The notes under the pieces were generated by a model. The model saw only the letters and a list, made by a program, of their open reading frames with translations, did no database searches and was not told where the DNA came from. A program made the translations under genes and the position numbers. Source: Tetrapyrgos nigripes (taxonomy: Eukaryota; Basidiomycota; Agaricomycetes; Agaricales; Campanellaceae). Taken from it: a stretch of 64,000 nucleotides of DNA. Below, one piece after another: positions 23,306-35,646 of this stretch. The DNA is taken from NCBI GenBank assembly GCA_013368315.1, contig JAACJM010000004.1:372001-436000 (forward strand). Direction: 5' to 3'. Position 1 is the stretch's first letter, and every line of letters begins with the position of its first letter.

Positions 23306-24651
23306 TTAGTCTGTTGACCCCTCCCCATTTCCTGAGCTGAAGTTGGCGAAAATGTCCTCGATGTCCTTGCTCCCTACTGCGTTGATTCTGACTGTGTTAA
23401 ATCTTCCCAATTCTCTCTGCACAAAAGCTCTCCAATCTCCTTCAGTTCTCATGATCTTGGACAGTGACGTGCATTCCACGTCCTTTCCATGCCAGCTCTT
23501 TCCACACTTGAAGCACTCTCCCGATCCTGGCTTGAGTGTTCCTGGCACATATGGGTAAGACATTTGTTTGGTGAAGGTGACGTTGGCACCGTGTGTCCTG
23601 TGAAACTGTCTGACGTCGTTTTTCCAGTCTTCTATACCTTGCGGCGTATTGGGGCGTTGGACGTAGTTGTCGACTTTAGTGCGTAACGAGTTTTTCTGCG
23701 CATCGTTCAAGCAGCTTGTGGTCGGCTTTCTGGTGAACGGGAGTGGTGGTGGCGGTGTGGTGATCTGTGTTCTGGCAAACGCTCGCGCTAGGGGTTTGCT
23801 GGGTGTTTCTGGGGCTGGTGGTATACAGGTGCTCATTTCCTCTAACCTCTGCAATCTCTCCTCCTCCTTCGCGTCCTTAATGGCCTGTGCTCCGATGTCT
23901 TTGATAGCGTCCATGAATTCCTTCCAATTCTTTGCGCTGGCTGAAACCTTTTCCCTTAGGAAACTCGGGAGGTTATCATGCACTGAGACGATGTCCGATG
24001 CAGTGTCTGCGATGTTGGCGGCCTTCACAATATCTAGCAGGTGGCGTGCTAAACACTGGTGGGTCCACTCCTTCGTATCCTCGTCTTGTGTTTCCAGTTC
24101 CTTCCAAGTGATTCGCATCGTTAAGAGTTCCTTCCTGTAGTCCAAAGACGTGCCGGGAATTCTGTTAGGAACTCTACCTTGAACTTTTTCCAGTCTGCTT
24201 TTGTCGCCTCGTCTAACTCCCCATACCAGGTGTCGACTCGGCTGCCTGCTTTGAAGAGTAGGCTGACACTATCTCCCATTTCTGCTGCTGGAATTTGCAC
24301 GCCTCGCATATACATCTCCACTTCCCTTAGGAAGTCTAGCAGATTGAGTTTCTCTTCGGTTCCTCCCGCAAATTTCGGGATCGTCGTCGACATTACGTAT
24401 GTATTTGTTCTCGGTTTTGGTGCTGTGTCTGGTGTTGTTGGTCTAGAGGGTATGCATGAATGAGGTTCTGAGGGGGTTACTAGGTTGAAACGGGAACAGT
24501 GTACGAAGTTTACCCAGCTCTCTGCGGGTCTTTCGTCGAGTGGCTGTTGTGGCGGTGAAGTAGGCGGTGTAACGTGGCCTGTTGCTGGTATGGAATCATT
24601 CTGTGACGATTCTGTCAGCAATGATTCTGTTAGCAATGATTCTGTTAGCAA
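23306..24651 (-). pseudogene. Gypsy Gag, frameshifted
   Basis: Two overlapping frames (24121-24651 and 23306-24145) together give a Gag of about 440 residues. The N-terminal part is Pro/Ser-rich with a LLTES repeat, then the capsid-like region (NLLDFLREVEMYMRG, SRVDTWYGELDE, FLTEFP). The second frame continues the capsid and has a zinc knuckle variant C-x2-C-x4-H-x5-C (ECFKCGKSWHGKDVEC). The phase change lies near 24140-24155. Confidence 0.85.
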
Positions 24652-24811
24652 TGATTCTGTTGTGAGTGTGGTCGAGGGTGTTGGCGTGTTTGGAAGGAAA
24701 TGGCCTCTACTGTCTCTGGGTTTATTCGCAATCTTGTCGTTTTATTCAGTTTCTGTTGGTTTTATCGTATTTCTGCGTTCGGTTTGCGTATATGAATGTG
24801 GCGTGCGGTTA

Positions 24812-24831
24812 GAATCGCACTTTCGTCACCA
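24812..24831 (-). other. Primer-binding site of the gypsy element
   Basis: Three bases after the 5' LTR the minus strand reads TGGTGACGAAAGTGCGATTC, complementary to a tRNA 3' end finishing in CCA. The plus strand just beyond (24803-24820) folds like a tRNA T arm (GTGCG...CGCAC around GTTAGAAT), so the leader keeps a longer tRNA-like match than priming needs. I cannot name the tRNA. Confidence 0.7.
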
Positions 24832-24834
24832 AGA

Positions 24835-24965
24835 TGAAGATGCTGGATGTGAGGATCGCTATGATGATGATGTCTTGTTGACTGCCGCTACGAGGCCTGG
24901 CCACCCTAAAGCTACTACCAAACATGTACAAACATCGCTTAGACCTCACAGAATGCCCTACTCCA
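24835..24965 (-). repeat. 5' LTR of the gypsy element
   Basis: 131 bp, same boundaries and text as the 18659 copy, except C for T at one CpG. Confidence 0.93.
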
Positions 24966-26018
24966 TCGTAAAAGCCGGGTCAAATTCCCTCAGAGAGACT
25001 GCCCTCTAGCGACACCATAAATTAACCAAAAGTGTACTGTCTCAGTAGCTGACATCAGGGAGTGTCTTTGAAGCAAGTTTGGTGTACTTTGAGCAAGAAA
25101 GACCATGAGACCGTAACTCAAAAAAGTCGTTGTGCCTTAATTTGATAAGTTCTCACGGTAATTTAATTTCTAATTTTAGCACAATATTAAGGAAAATGAT
25201 GTATCTCTTGGTTCAGAGTGTGCATACCATATCTAGAAGCTCGATTTCACTCCTGGAGTGTCAATATGACTTCTAAGGTCTCACTCCTAGAGTAATAGGT
25301 AGATCGGTACAGATCAATTATATAATATTATATTAGTTGATGGTACCTGGCACGTGATCTGCAGCACCCGGAGGAAATCCGGCCATGACATCACTGTAGA
25401 GCTGTCACAATTTTGACAGTCCCCCCCAACATGCCCACCCGTGCCCTCCGCCCTCCGCCCTCCGCCCCACCCTCCACCCCGCCCCCACCCCCGCCCCCCG
25501 CCCTCCGCCACCTGCCACCGCCACCAGACACCCTTCACACGCCCTGCTTCGTGCCCTCTGGCATTTGCTATTTGCTTTGGTGAGCTTTGGCTGCCATATG
25601 CTGACTAATTGCTGACACCTAAAGTAATGACTCAATCCATGAATGTAGAACGTAAGAAGAATATGCAAGTATGGGATAGAGGTGGACACGCAAGCATGGA
25701 GGCAGACACGCAAGCACGGAACAGATACAGACACACAAGGACAAGGCACAAGGCACGGAACAGACACGCAAGCACGGAACAGACATGCAAGCATGGAACA
25801 GACACAGACACGCAAGCAAGGAACCGGAACATGGGATGGAGGCAGACACACGGCAAGCAAGAGAGCAAGAGAGTAGTGGACACGCAAGCAGATACAGATA
25901 CGGCAGATATGGCAGAGATACGCGCAAGCATGGGGCAAGAGAGTAGTGTACGTACAAAGTATTTTAGACATGCTTGGTATAAAAACACTTGGAAATTTTC
26001 AGACTGTCCACCATTAGC
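24966..26018. other. Non-coding spacer with low-complexity tracts
   Basis: It holds a strongly C-rich tract at about 25421-25520 (ccctccgccctccgcc type) and a degenerate minisatellite at about 25683-25890 built on gacacgcaagcacggaaca. Open frames here come from the repeats and are not genes. Confidence 0.6.
25683..25890. repeat. Degenerate minisatellite
   Basis: Irregular repeats of acacgcaagcatgga / cacgcaagcacggaacaga, with interspersed gacaca words. Open frames on both strands through it are artefacts of the period. Confidence 0.75.
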
Positions 26019-27745
26019 ATGCAGTTGAGAAGCCAAACCAGCACTCCAAAACCAAAATCAAAGCCAAAACCAAAACCAAAACCAAAAAAGAAATCTACAA
26101 CAGTTCCAACCACTTACAAAAACAAGGACTCTGCACCTCCCTCCCTAGGAATCCTTACTACACAAATTCGAAATTTAACCTACACAGATCACACATTTTA
26201 CCATTATGATCATTCCAGCCAAACTGTTCGGAAATGGTATTAGTATGTTCTTCTTCAATTGCCCATTTGACATCACTTTGACTTTTGCACAGCCCACATT
26301 GGACCATTTCCGGAAGTTCAGAGCCTGTCCCAGTTCCTTTGAACGAGCTCCAGCAATTTAGGGCTCAACATCACTTTAAATATCCCAGTTGTGCCTGTGC
26401 ATCTGAGCGCAAATCAAAGGGATCATATACAGAAGCAGGACTGAAATTTGGTCAAACTGGAGGTAACATGGAGGAAAAATGGTACTTTCATTGCCGCCTT
26501 TTCCGCTGTGGCTTTTGGCGTAAGTGTTTTCATTTCGCTTACTGTTCTTACTGACCTTGATATTATCGGTCTTTTCTGACCAGTTGTAGACATAGCAACC
26601 AGGCTCAGAGAATGGGACGTTGAAATGTGTTCTTATGAACGTAAGTTGTTTCCTTACTGCTTTTATTTTTATCTTTTTTCAAACATATAAATACAGCCAG
26701 ACAGTCGAGGGGAGCAGAAATTGGCATGGGTTCATCCCCGCTCACCTCTTCCACTGTCTCAGACCCTGGTCCTCCTGGTCCCCCCCCAGGCGCTTCACTG
26801 GCTCCTGGACCTTCTAAAGCAGAATCAAGTCTTCCTCCTTCTATTCCTTCCATCTCTCACCATTGCACTTCTCTTGACATTGACTATGATGCGGCACTCC
26901 TGTATCCTGAGACTGAGGTCGCCTCTCCTCATCAGGCCTCTCTTCCTCTTGAGACCACCCCTCCTCTTCCCCCACCCAGTCAACCCAGAAGGATGCAGGC
27001 AACATCTTCTCCTCCACCCCCACCTTCTGAGGAAACAAGCTTCCAAAATATGTACTCTTCAAGAATGCAGGATTTCTACACAGGTAAGTGGAAAGATTTT
27101 TCATTTATTTTCACTGAATTGAAGATGTGGAGTAGGCCTTGCCTCCCAGATTGAAAGTGCTTATCAACAATCGCAAGAACAGCAAGAGTTTTTTTCCAGA
27201 TCAAGTCCTTCTAGATCTTCTTCTTTCGTCCAGGTGAGTAAATCATTCTGCCAGAAATCTTACCTCTGTCTCTAATTTATCTCTCAAAGAGACTTCAGGG
27301 ACTTTCACGTATTGAAGAGGAGGAGAATGAGAGTGGAGAAGGGAGTGGAGAAGTGGGCGACTCAAGCCAAGGCACAGGCGACTCAATCCAAGAAGTTCAA
27401 GAAGTTGGGAATCTTCTCGGTTTGGACTATCACAATGTGGCTGTCAGTTGTGGTGGTGGACATGCACCTCATTCTATGCTTCGACCTTCAGTTATTTTAA
27501 CCAAACGCCCCCACTCCCCCCACTCCCCATTGGATGAACCATGCCCTTCTAAGAAGTTGAGCAAAAAGGGTAAAGGTGTGTATAGTATCCTTAATTTGGT
27601 TATCGAGTCTTACTGATGTGTTTCTTTTCTAGAAAAGGATATTGGACATTCTAGGGCTAGGGTTCAAGCAAGAGAAGACCATGCTCTAAATCTTTACAGA
27701 CGCCTCCAGGGTGGTGGAGGTCTCAGCACAAAGCAGTTGTCTTGA
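26019..27745 (+). CDS. GRF-like zinc-finger protein, transposon-associated, intact
   Basis: Seven exons: 26019-26236, 26293-26519, 26584-26640, 26697-27083, 27136-27233, 27290-27575, 27633-27745; 461 residues with every phase consistent. A basic N-terminus (KPKSKPKPKPKPKKK) is followed by a compact zinc site C106-x-C108...KWYFHC140...C145-GFW. The spacing and the Tyr-Phe/Phe-Trp aromatics resemble the GRF finger, a single-strand nucleic-acid binding module of topoisomerase III, APE2 and TE proteins. The middle is Pro/Ser-rich and low-complexity (GPPGPPPGA, PPPPPSEE); the C-terminal part is charged with a possible coiled coil and a KRP-type basic patch. It lies inside the 21.4-kb mobile region and has no stop or frameshift, unlike its neighbours. 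Role unknown; nucleic-acid binding is an inference from the finger. Confidence 0.6.
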
Positions 27746-27974
27746 GTTGTTCAACGCTGTGTTAGGTGTGAACAGTCCTTCCTCTACTGTCATTTCCTTG
27801 AACATACCCAGAATTGCGATCCTGTGGATCTTACTTCTGATTGAGAGGCTCCTCTGTCACCCCATACCCCATACCCTCTCCCCTACTGTCCTTATTCCAT
27901 CTCCTATCCATCCTATACCCTATACCCACTCCATTACTTTACTACACTCCCTCTACAATCTTTGCATTATACAC

Positions 27975-28500
27975 ATTATTACATTCTACACTCTGCGCTC
28001 TACACTCTACTATATATACATATATACATTCTACTACACTCTGCGCATTCTACACTCTGCGCATTCTACACTCTGCGCATTCTACACTCTGCGCATTCTA
28101 CACTCTGTGCATTCTACACTCTGCGCATTCTACACTCTGCGCATTCTACACTCTGCGCTCTACACTCTCTACACTCTCGCTCTCTACTATATATACATAT
28201 ATACATTCTACTACACTCTGTGCATTCTACACTCTGCAATCCTACCATTCTACGCTCTACATCATATACTCTGCCTCTACACATATACTCTGCGATCCTA
28301 CCACTCTACGCTCTCTACACTCTGCGATCCTTACCCTCTCTACACTCTGCGATCCTTACCCTCTCTACACTCTGCGATCCTTACCCTCTCTACGCTCTGT
28401 GATCATACCCATACCACTCCCTCTACACTCTCTCTACACTCTGTGATCCTTACCCTCTCTACGCTCTGCGATCCTACCACTCTACGCTCTCTACGCTCTA
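27975..28500 (+). repeat. Minisatellite, about 16-bp unit (cattctacactctgcg)
   Basis: Several tandem copies of the 16-mer with variants ctctacactctgcgatcc, interleaved with two copies of atatatacatatatacattc (about 28010 and 28190). Long open frames across it on the plus strand exist in more than one phase and are repeat artefacts. Confidence 0.9.
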
Positions 28501-31500
28501 AATTTTGGTGCTGAGCAGAATGTTTGTACATGTTGACCAAAACCCTCCACTACTGTAAATCCGAGGGCTGTTGCACTCCCAAGCAATTGGTCTGGAGTAA
28601 ATGAAGATAATGACACAAAAAAGTATGTCTGTGCAAAAATATTGGTCAATAGTTTGTTTGAAAAACAAGGTTAAATCCAAAAAGTGATTTCGAGACCGAG
28701 ATTGAAACGCGCCAAACACGTTATGTAAGCAGCATTTATCCTTGTGACCTCAGGTCATGTCCTGTAAGGTCATGCCGACAACTGTTCGTTGATTGCTTTC
28801 AACGAACATTGTGGTTCGAGTCCAGTAGCGAGAGGTTGGGGTATTTATAGGGGCAGGCTGACAAAGTCTGACCTCTACTACTCCCAACTCTCTCGCTATG
28901 TGCTGCAGATCACGGCTGGGCTGATGATGAGTCTTCCACCCTGACCATTCAGTTCCCCTATTCCTCATCGTTTTCTCTACACCTTCACTGTCATCATCAT
29001 CAATTTTTTGTGTTGCGCCAAGCATCGCGGGAGGCACAGCCGGTGGCTTGGATGCAAGCTGTCGAAGTCCTCGTCAACACATCAACGCGTCAACACCCAT
29101 CCCTACATCTTCATGAACAACGCCATTTGCAATGCATCCATACAACGCAAATGAATGCCTCATCACCAACACAAGTAGAGGAGATTTTGAACTCCTTTGG
29201 TGAGATTTACATGCTTATTACAAGAACATGCTAACTAATTTCTTTCTGTACTCCTTCCTGTCCACAGCTACATGTCAGCCATACCCGCACGCTGTAAGCA
29301 ATTCCCAATGCCAATACCAACCTCTTCCCAAGAGTCCATGCCAGCCAGACCCGCCACACACTGTATGCAACTCCCAATGCCAGCGCCGACGTCTTCCGAA
29401 GAGCCCGTGCACTTGGTCAGAGTCACTGACCGACGCAGCCGACGCAACTTGGACACCGATCTAGCTATGACCAACGATGTCATAGTCAGCTGAAGATCGC
29501 CTCAATGACACGTCCCCAATACAGCCATACCCGCACGCCATACCACCACATCATACGCAACTCGACGAGTACTCGGACGACTACCACAACGCTGAAACCA
29601 CACCATCATAATCCCAACCTGCATCCAATTGAAGCCAGCATCCAGTGACGATAGAGAGATAGATCTTGGTCTCTCTAGGATTGCCTATTTCATTGGAGTT
29701 CTCGTCAGACTTGCTCGGGTTCTCAGGTGAGTTTGTGTTTACTTCTACGCCGATTCATTGTTATTCTACTTGCTGATACACACGTTCTACAGGCCTCACC
29801 TATCCGGATTCAAGGCATCCCTCCCTAATCACCAGCTTCTATCCTATATCCTCATTCCCGCCGTCCTCAAATCTGAGCTTTGCACACCGACTTTTTCCAA
29901 CTATATGTCATGTGACACAGTGCTGAAGGCCAATTCCATGCAAACCATCCATCCCTTTCCACCGCTGCTATTTCTCTACATGAAGACCCGTCCTCCGTCC
30001 CCTTTATCTGTTCTTCCTCTCTCCATGACCGCTAATTCGCTACGCCGACGCCATACCAGATGATGGACTCACGTCGTCTTCAGTTTGCCTTCCACCTCGA
30101 CAAAGACACCCTTGCCACTCACTTCGCCTTCAACATCGCCTTCTCCTTCCCGATCCCGATCCCGAACCTCATCGCTCGTCACTGTGATCGTCATGGTCAT
30201 CGTCACCATCCTCCCATCTAGGTGCATCCTGGGTACATGAGATATGGGACCGTGAAACCTGGATCTGTGATACCCCCACTGACCCATATCCGACTCAGAC
30301 TCACCCCTACAACAAATCTATCATCCAACTCCCCCTCAAGCCCATCCACCTCAACTGCAGTTGCACAAGCAACGTCGTCAATGCCCCAAACGTTACCCAG
30401 ACTCAACGAAAACCCAAACCCACGTGAGAACCCCACTCATCAAACCCAACTCTTCCATGCAACTCTTCCACCGTTGCTTCACTCCCAGCTACCACATCTG
30501 TCCCACTTTCTCTCTCTCCACTCTACCACCGTCCTTTTTGCATCCGCCGTCCCACCCTAACACTCCACCAACGCCCTTCCTTACACCTCTCCAAGAACTA
30601 CATCAGGGGAAAATGACGAGGATATGTAGACCTATATAGCCGTAGTAGCCGAGATAATCGGGTAGCAAGGTCCCCCTTTTCATAGTTCCGAGTAGCTCAG
30701 GTAGCAAAAGCCCGTGGGTCTATAGCTCGTATAGCCGTCCGCAAAGCCTATTTACTATACGTTGAATAGGTATGCTACAAAGGGTACTACACAGTCAGAC
30801 GTTCGTTGAGCCTCCAGCTCCATGTCTCCGCCCGCGCCTAGCGGCAATCTGAATTTGAAGCCTAGGTCCATCTTTTTGACCCGTAGTTCCAAGGACTTGT
30901 AAATAGCCCAATCCAGTACCCAATCTTTAAACTCAGGCTTTCCTGGCCTACTTTAGTCCTCCGGGCCTTTTCTCGTCACGAAACTTTCATGCGCTGACGT
31001 CAACTCGCCCACCGACTATAGAATTCTGTAGCATGTGACTTGTTCCCTCTGAACCTCGGCACCCCACCTTCACTGAGATCGTTCAGTGCAATACTCGTAC
31101 CCACTCATCATCCGACCTGCAGTTCTTCACACATAATTCCAGTCCACTCTTCTCAACTCCAGAGGAGACAAGCAAGTTGTTGCTTCTGTTGTCGTGTCGT
31201 CACTGGACAGCGGTTTGTTTGTCAGTGTTATGTCCATGTTGGACTTGCTCGCGTCGCTCACCTTCACTCAGGCCATCTTCGAATACTCGTAACTTCAAGA
31301 TATTGCTGGCCTTTGCATCATACCTCAACAGTGATTTGGATGACATTTGCGCCTGTCATCCGAATTTCAGACCCATTCTGCCCCTGCAGTGATCGTTCTT
31401 CCACGCAAAATTAGTGTAAAGCAACACCTCAAGACTCCTATTCCCAATTCAAGCAAGATGCCCATGGTCTCAAGCCTTCAATGCAACACATCAAGATACA

Positions 31501-33157
31501 CTCAACTTATATATAATGTTTCACTGTTTCACCTCAGCTAAAGACGTTGGCGCAAGACATCAACAGGAGATAGCAACATAGCGACTTGATGACTGAGCTC
31601 ATCAAAAAACTTCAAACCCTCTCAAAGCCCCTCAATCCACTTCAAGGTGTGCATATATCTAACAAACTCTTTGAGCACAAGGTGTGCTTCCATACTCTCT
31701 GCTTGGGCTTCTGCACTGGCTTACCTGGATATCCATGCTGAGTGCCCTTTTCTTATCATCTTCTCCTCTTGTTTCTTCATACTTTCCCTCGGCAGGTTCT
31801 GGATTGAACAAGGTGTGTAACAGTACACATTTTCACATTTACACCAGATTGACTGTCCTGCTAGGCAATTCTCAAGTCTTATGGCGGGACGTGATAGAAG
31901 GCTAAGCGAGGTTCATGGGAAGTTTATGACAGACTGATGTACGGAACGTATCGTTGGCTTTAGGATCTGTACATACTACATTGTACATACATTGCAATAA
32001 ACGTACATTCCTGCAATTTTGGGTCTATCAGAAGAATCAGGAATGCGTTTGGAAGAGGCTGGGGCAAGCGGATGACGACGGATGATGAGCTCCACATGCC
32101 ATACACGTTTGATCCTCAGGCCATCGAATTTGGGACCCCGGCTCATTGAGAGTGCAGGCCAAAATTTTCACTTCGGGCCCACGTTGGACATTTTCAAGCC
32201 TAGGTTTCTAACTATCTAGGGTCGGCCTAGGTGGGACCAGACTGTCCACCTGTGTAGTAGTAAATTTCTACTTGTAATCACCGTACTACTGATAGATGTC
32301 CTTGTTAATATACAGATACCTCTTCTTCCCCTATCCCTTTTGGCCCAATGTCACACATCTTCTCTCGAACAGCCTGACAAAAGTCCATGGTGTGATCATT
32401 GAAGATATGAGGCTCTCCCGATACTCCTTCAGCAAGTTATTCCAACACTACTTCTTGAATTCTGAAAATATTATTATTATAGAGATACAATAGTAGGTAC
32501 TCTGCGAAGATAGTGCTACAGTGCTCCAGTGCTATGGCTACTGAGGCTACGTAGAGCTACTGAGAGAACGGAGCCCGTGCTAAGCGATATATATACCGAA
32601 TAGCTTGACGCGGGTATCAATAGCCATCTGAGTTTTTCCTGATGTACGACCGCCCACGCACCATTCGCAACGAGTTCCAAAAGGTTTGAGTGGCAACGAG
32701 TTTAGGATACCGTAGAACATCTCAAAATGCATAAAGATTTGGGGCGATTTGTGGGATACGAACCGGCTGGCAATTCGCCTTTGAATCAAATCTCATAGTT
32801 GCTAGTTGCATTGTCTATAACGATGTAGAGATAACAATAGGTTGACAAGGTGGGTCAGGACAAGATTCTTTGCACACGCTGTGCCTTGGCCCCCTTGCAG
32901 TGCACTAAAAGTTGCCACAGAATCCAAACAGAATCAGTAGAATTATATAGGAGAAGCATGGACTGGGCCTGGGATGCAGCTTCCTGTGTGACTTGTCCCC
33001 CAAATCCAGTAGGTACTAAGCCTTGCTGCCTCACTGCTTCTGCTTCTTTACTTGTTCACATGAACTCATTCCATCTCACAGCTTTAAAATAGATTGTCCA
33101 GCAAGTCATATAAGTCCCATCTGATCAGGCTTCTGTGCCTCCTTTTTTCTTCTCATC
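28501..33157. other. No supported gene; decayed repeats
   Basis: Short frames only. It includes a perfect 9-bp inverted repeat GTTCGTTGA/TCAACGAAC at 28784-28807, a two- to three-copy 65-70 bp repeat at about 29272-29415 (caatgcca, cttcc, agag-cc words) and purine/pyrimidine-skewed spacer. No promoter or RNA gene can be named. Confidence 0.45.
29272..29415. repeat. Tandem repeat, about 68-bp unit, two copies plus a trace
   Basis: cagcca(g)acccgc...caattcccaatgcca(g)...cttcc-aagag-cc(a)tgc occurs twice in a row, and a third decayed start cagccatacccgcacgcc lies at about 29522. Confidence 0.6.
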
Positions 33158-35574
33158 ATGGACGCAAGTTCTAGTACTACTCAAGCCCAAAGGGTGTCCT
33201 TAAGGCAAGCTATATCCAGAGTGACCCAAAAATTGGGAGTTCTTTCTTCTTCTTATATTGAGAATACATACTTATCAGACTGTAGCTTTCCAATTGTCAC
33301 CAGTATTGAAGATGGAACATTGAGAATTGATATGAATTTCTTGGACTTGGCTTTAGAAAGACACCAAGATGCCATCTCTGTTGAACATCTCCCCAACTCT
33401 GATCCAGACATCCAATTTATTCTTCAAGAATATTATAGAAAAGGAAAGTAAGTATTGTACCAAATCCTGTTTCCTTTACATTGAGGCTAAAGAATAATTC
33501 AGAGTAGCAGAAGCTACAGCAGAGTATCAAAAACGGTAAATCCTAAATGGTATCACTCATTTATTTTATATACATTTATTTCTTCATCTTCAAGGCCTCG
33601 ATCTGACTCAGATGCAAGTGCTGATGATGAAAATCCAACAAAACTACAGCGAATTGATTCTCCAACTTTTGAACCATTCTTCACTCTGTACCATTCTGAA
33701 CCAGACCCCGACACTCCTTGCTATTCCAGACCACTCACTCCTTACAGTTCTGAGCCAGGAACACCATACCAGTCAGATGGTGAAGTATCAGAGGATCCAA
33801 AGAAGAGTGAAGTATCAGAGAATCCAAAGAAGGGTAGGACAGGGCGTAAGAGGGGCAAAGGGCAAGGAAGAAAGGGTAAAAAGGCTGAGAATACCAAGGC
33901 TGAGAAGGGGAAAGAGGTAGACCCAGGAGAGAAGGGAGGTCTGAATATGCCAGTTACTCATTATCATACTAGGCAAGCAGTATCACTCCTCAGATTCTCA
34001 TTTTTCTATACTCAGTTTTTCCTCTTCAAATTTTAGGTATGATGAGAAGGCTCCTGCTCACCTTTGACAAGTTAGAGATGCTTGAAATCTGACAGAGGTT
34101 GAGGGAAGGACTAGAAAACAGCAAAGGAATAAGAATCGCAAGAAAGCAATCCGTGATTCAATTGTTTTTGACAACATCACCTACTATGAAGCTGAGGGAG
34201 AGGCTTTCAATGTCAAGAATCTTCCTCTAACTACCACTGGATGGCAAGATAGAAACACTCCAGCCAAAATCCGCCAACTACTGTCATCAAGTCTAGAGGA
34301 TGGGTCACTATCTCAGTTATTGGGAGATATCCAATTGATAAATTATGTCCAGTCAGTATTCTTTCAAGCTTTTATGTCAGATTATCTCAAAGTAGGTTTT
34401 TTTCAGAGATCAAAGCACTGGAATTGTGGACACTGATGGCAGACTTATCATCTTCCGCAGTCATCTCACACCAAATATATCTAAAATTCTTCCTGAGGTT
34501 ATTGAAACTGTGCAGCAGATGGTAAATTCCACCAAACATCCATTCAATGAAGGAGCTATGAAGAAGAATACCAGAGGTCTTCACTGGTTCACTAATCATG
34601 GTATAGACAGAAACAGTAAAAAAGTAAGTGATTAATGGCTCAATTTTTTTCCTGCCTTTTCACAGGATTATAGGTGCCATCTTTCAGTGCATTTGAAAAA
34701 AGTAATCCAAATCATTCCCAGTTTTTTGAGAAAGATGCCTGTTTCACAACTCTAACATAAGTGATCAGAAGATTATTGGTTGCAAATATATTTCAAACCC
34801 TTAAAAGTAACTATGCCTGCAAATTGTTGGAGAGAGCCTTTCCCCAGGTAGCCAAAAGGTATAAAGAGGCTGCTGAAAGGAACTCAAAACTGTTTCCTGG
34901 ACTCCCTCCCCCACAATATGGTCTATTTTACAACTTTTGTGTAAATGCCCCTAGAGAGGGAGTACCAAGGGTGTTCTGTACTCCTCATGTGGATTTCAAG
35001 AACATTGGTTCAGGAATTTGTATTGTTTTTGTCTATGGTAAGTGTACCTATAAGCCAATTTCTGATTTCATAACTCACAAAAATTTGATCAATATAACAG
35101 GCCATTTCAACCATAGGGAAAAATGCTGGTTGGTTTTTTGGGAGGCTGGGTTTGCTATGGAATTGCCACCAGGTGTATTCTTGCTTTATCCTTCTGCTTT
35201 GTTTCTCCACTTCAATGTGGACTTGGAAGGTGAATTATACTCAAATTACTTTGTTAACCAACTAATCTTTTTCAGACCTTCCTCTCTATGTCACTCAGTC
35301 AGGTGCCAAACCTACGCCTGCTAACACTCAGCCTTTAAACTGTTTTTGTGGCAAAGATCAAGCTACACATTCGGCTGACAAGAACTGGTTGGATGCATCA
35401 GGAAGGGGTTCTATTGTTTGGTTTTCTCAGGCAACAATGTTTTCCTCTGCAGAGCTGGGATATAACACTATCAAAGAAGCTGAAGAAGCAGGAGCTCAGA
35501 CTTATTGTGACATTGATGAATGGCTGGAAAAGGATATTTACACAGAAATGAGGCAGCTTGCAGTTGAAGATTGA
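33158..35574 (+). pseudogene. 2OG-Fe(II)-oxygenase-like gene of the agaricomycete transposon-associated family, with three stops
   Basis: The spliced reading starts MDASSSTTQAQRV, passes a Ser/Pro/acidic linker (TPYSSEPGTPYQSD), a lysine-rich block (GRTGRKRGKGQGRKGKK) and a region ending LLERAFPQVAKRY. A double-stranded beta-helix-like core follows: GLFYNFCVNAPREG, CTPHVDFKN (H-x-D iron ligands), CWLVFWEAGFAMELPPG, and LLYPSALFLHFNVD (distal His), closing with GSIVWFSQATMF and ending at TGA 35572-35574. Introns at about 33448, 33537, 34327, 34624, 35039 and 35231 keep phase; one near 33974 needs a GC donor. In-frame TGA at 34065 and 34083 and TAA at 34758 interrupt it. TET/JBP-like oxygenases travel with transposases in agarics, and this may be a distant relative; the assignment is by motif only. 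Confidence 0.6.
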
Positions 35575-35582
35575 TTTCTCTT

Positions 35583-35599
35583 CTTTTTTTTTTTTTTTT
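35583..35599. other. Poly-T tract between convergent genes
   Basis: An uninterrupted T run lies in the 72-bp gap between the two convergent stop codons, in the shared 3' region of the oxygenase-like and transposase genes. Confidence 0.6.
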
Positions 35600-35646
35600 T
35601 GTAAATTGATTCTGAAAGTTTTGGGCATTAATATGGAAACTTTTAT

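Larger units (their letters stand above)
18659..24965 (-). mobile_element. Ty3/gypsy LTR retrotransposon, degenerate
   Basis: Two 131-bp LTRs (18659-18789, 24835-24965), TG...CA, enclose gag, protease, RT, RNase H and integrase on the minus strand, the gene order of Ty3/gypsy (Metaviridae). A primer-binding site follows the 5' LTR, and a purine-rich ggtggggg lies next to the 3' LTR. The LTRs differ at one base of 131 (T versus C in a CpG), so insertion is recent, yet the coding region carries frameshifts in gag and between RNase H and integrase and four TGA stops in pol. No 5-bp target duplication is visible (gtcat versus tcgta), so it may be recombined. Confidence 0.92.

Noticed and set aside
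18654..24970. 5-bp target duplication of the gypsy element
   Set aside because: Flanks gtcat and tcgta do not match, in either LTR boundary choice.
25405..25971. Cysteine-rich 188-codon minus-strand frame
   Set aside because: Produced by the minisatellite and the C-rich tract; repeated HAC/RVC pattern only.
27711..28514. 267- and 201-codon plus-strand frames
   Set aside because: Translations of the 16-bp minisatellite in different phases.
28800..28870. tRNA-like ggttcgagtcc word
   Set aside because: No matching acceptor or anticodon arms around it.
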